From Ciona intestinalis (taxonomy: Eukaryota; Chordata; Ascidiacea; Phlebobranchia; Cionidae): a stretch of 64,000 nucleotides of DNA. Under the pieces are notes generated by a model. It had not been told where the DNA came from. It saw nothing but the letters and a program-made list of their open reading frames with translations, and ran no database searches. The DNA lies in NCBI RefSeq assembly GCF_000224145.3, contig NC_020166.2, positions 7,650,050 to 7,714,049 of the forward strand, written 5' to 3'. This document shows, piece after piece, positions 63,489-64,000 of the stretch (its first letter is position 1; each line of letters begins with the position of its first letter). The position numbers and the translations under genes were made by a program.

Positions 63489-64000
63489 GTAGGTTGTATT
63501 ATATGTTAAGTTATATTATTAATTATATGGTACGAAAAAAGAGGAAAATCTGAGTGTTTTGTTTAACCAAGTCTTCATAGGAACTTTCGTTTGGAACAAT
63601 TAAATTTTGTTTTTAAATTGTTTTAAACATAAGTAGATATGAAGAAAAAAATAAATAAAAGTTTTGAATTTTGCTTCACAATTTCAGGAAGCTTATCTAT
63701 GCTATTGTGACAAGCAGCAAGATTAGTTTAAAATAAACGTTTGGATTTATGTTTAAACATCACCTGTTACATCTGCATCATTTCCTATGTTATTTCTATT
63801 AATATTATCCTTCAAAAAATTGTACTAAAACTTAGGTTACTATGTGTATACGTTTACTTTCAAAGTTTTAAGTTAAATTCATTCATTCATTTAAGTAAAA
63901 AAGTAAAAACAACCACTAGTGCACTAATAATGTAATATGTTTATAAGTTAATTGTGTTAACACTTAACAGTTATACTCAAATTACACACGAGTTCACAAT

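Overview
The window is AT-rich animal nuclear DNA, most likely from a tunicate of the genus Ciona. The evidence is compact genes with many short GT-AG introns (one only 56 bp), deuterostome-type genes (sortilin, BAZ2, TCTE1, ADCK1, SLC22), dense copies of a short TA-flanked MITE ending in TAGTAGGGTGGGG, and two tRNA-derived SINE families. The genus is inferred from these traits and was not checked against a database. There are two assembly gaps (15352-16019 and 45892-45941). Coding sequence is split into exons, so gene models were assembled by joining open segments at splice sites in phase.

Layout. (1) 1065-5415, minus: a secreted AA15-type lytic polysaccharide monooxygenase with a Thr-rich repeat linker and a C-terminal chitin-binding type-2 domain. 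(2) 8009-21622, minus: a full sortilin (VPS10-domain receptor) in 18 exons, the last being an 18-nt micro-exon that completes a DDSDEDLL sorting signal. One intron holds a 5'-truncated Penelope-like retroelement (reverse transcriptase plus GIY-YIG) flanked by a 14-bp direct repeat and carrying a hammerhead-like motif. (3) 22366-29310, plus: a tandem SLC22-type transporter array made of a C-terminal remnant, a broken copy and one nearly complete copy with a one-base frameshift in exon 2. The broken copy contains misplaced exon pieces of a p97/VCP-type AAA ATPase (antisense) and a CCDC62-like coiled-coil gene. (4) 30246-31616 and 31787-34907, plus: TCTE1/DRC5 and a CCDC166-like coiled-coil gene, about 170 bp apart. 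(5) 35941-57571, minus: a BAZ2-type chromatin remodelling subunit with TAM/MBD, DDT and bromodomain but no visible PHD finger. A cytochrome P450 fragment lies antisense in one intron. (6) 57572-62524: a long intergenic stretch without recognisable genes. (7) 62525 to beyond the window end, plus: the 5' exons of ADCK1.

The genes do not form one pathway. TCTE1 and its neighbour may both be ciliary and may share transcription. The most unusual region is the SLC22 array at 22.3-24.7 kb, where exon pieces of at least three unrelated genes lie side by side with splice acceptors still attached.
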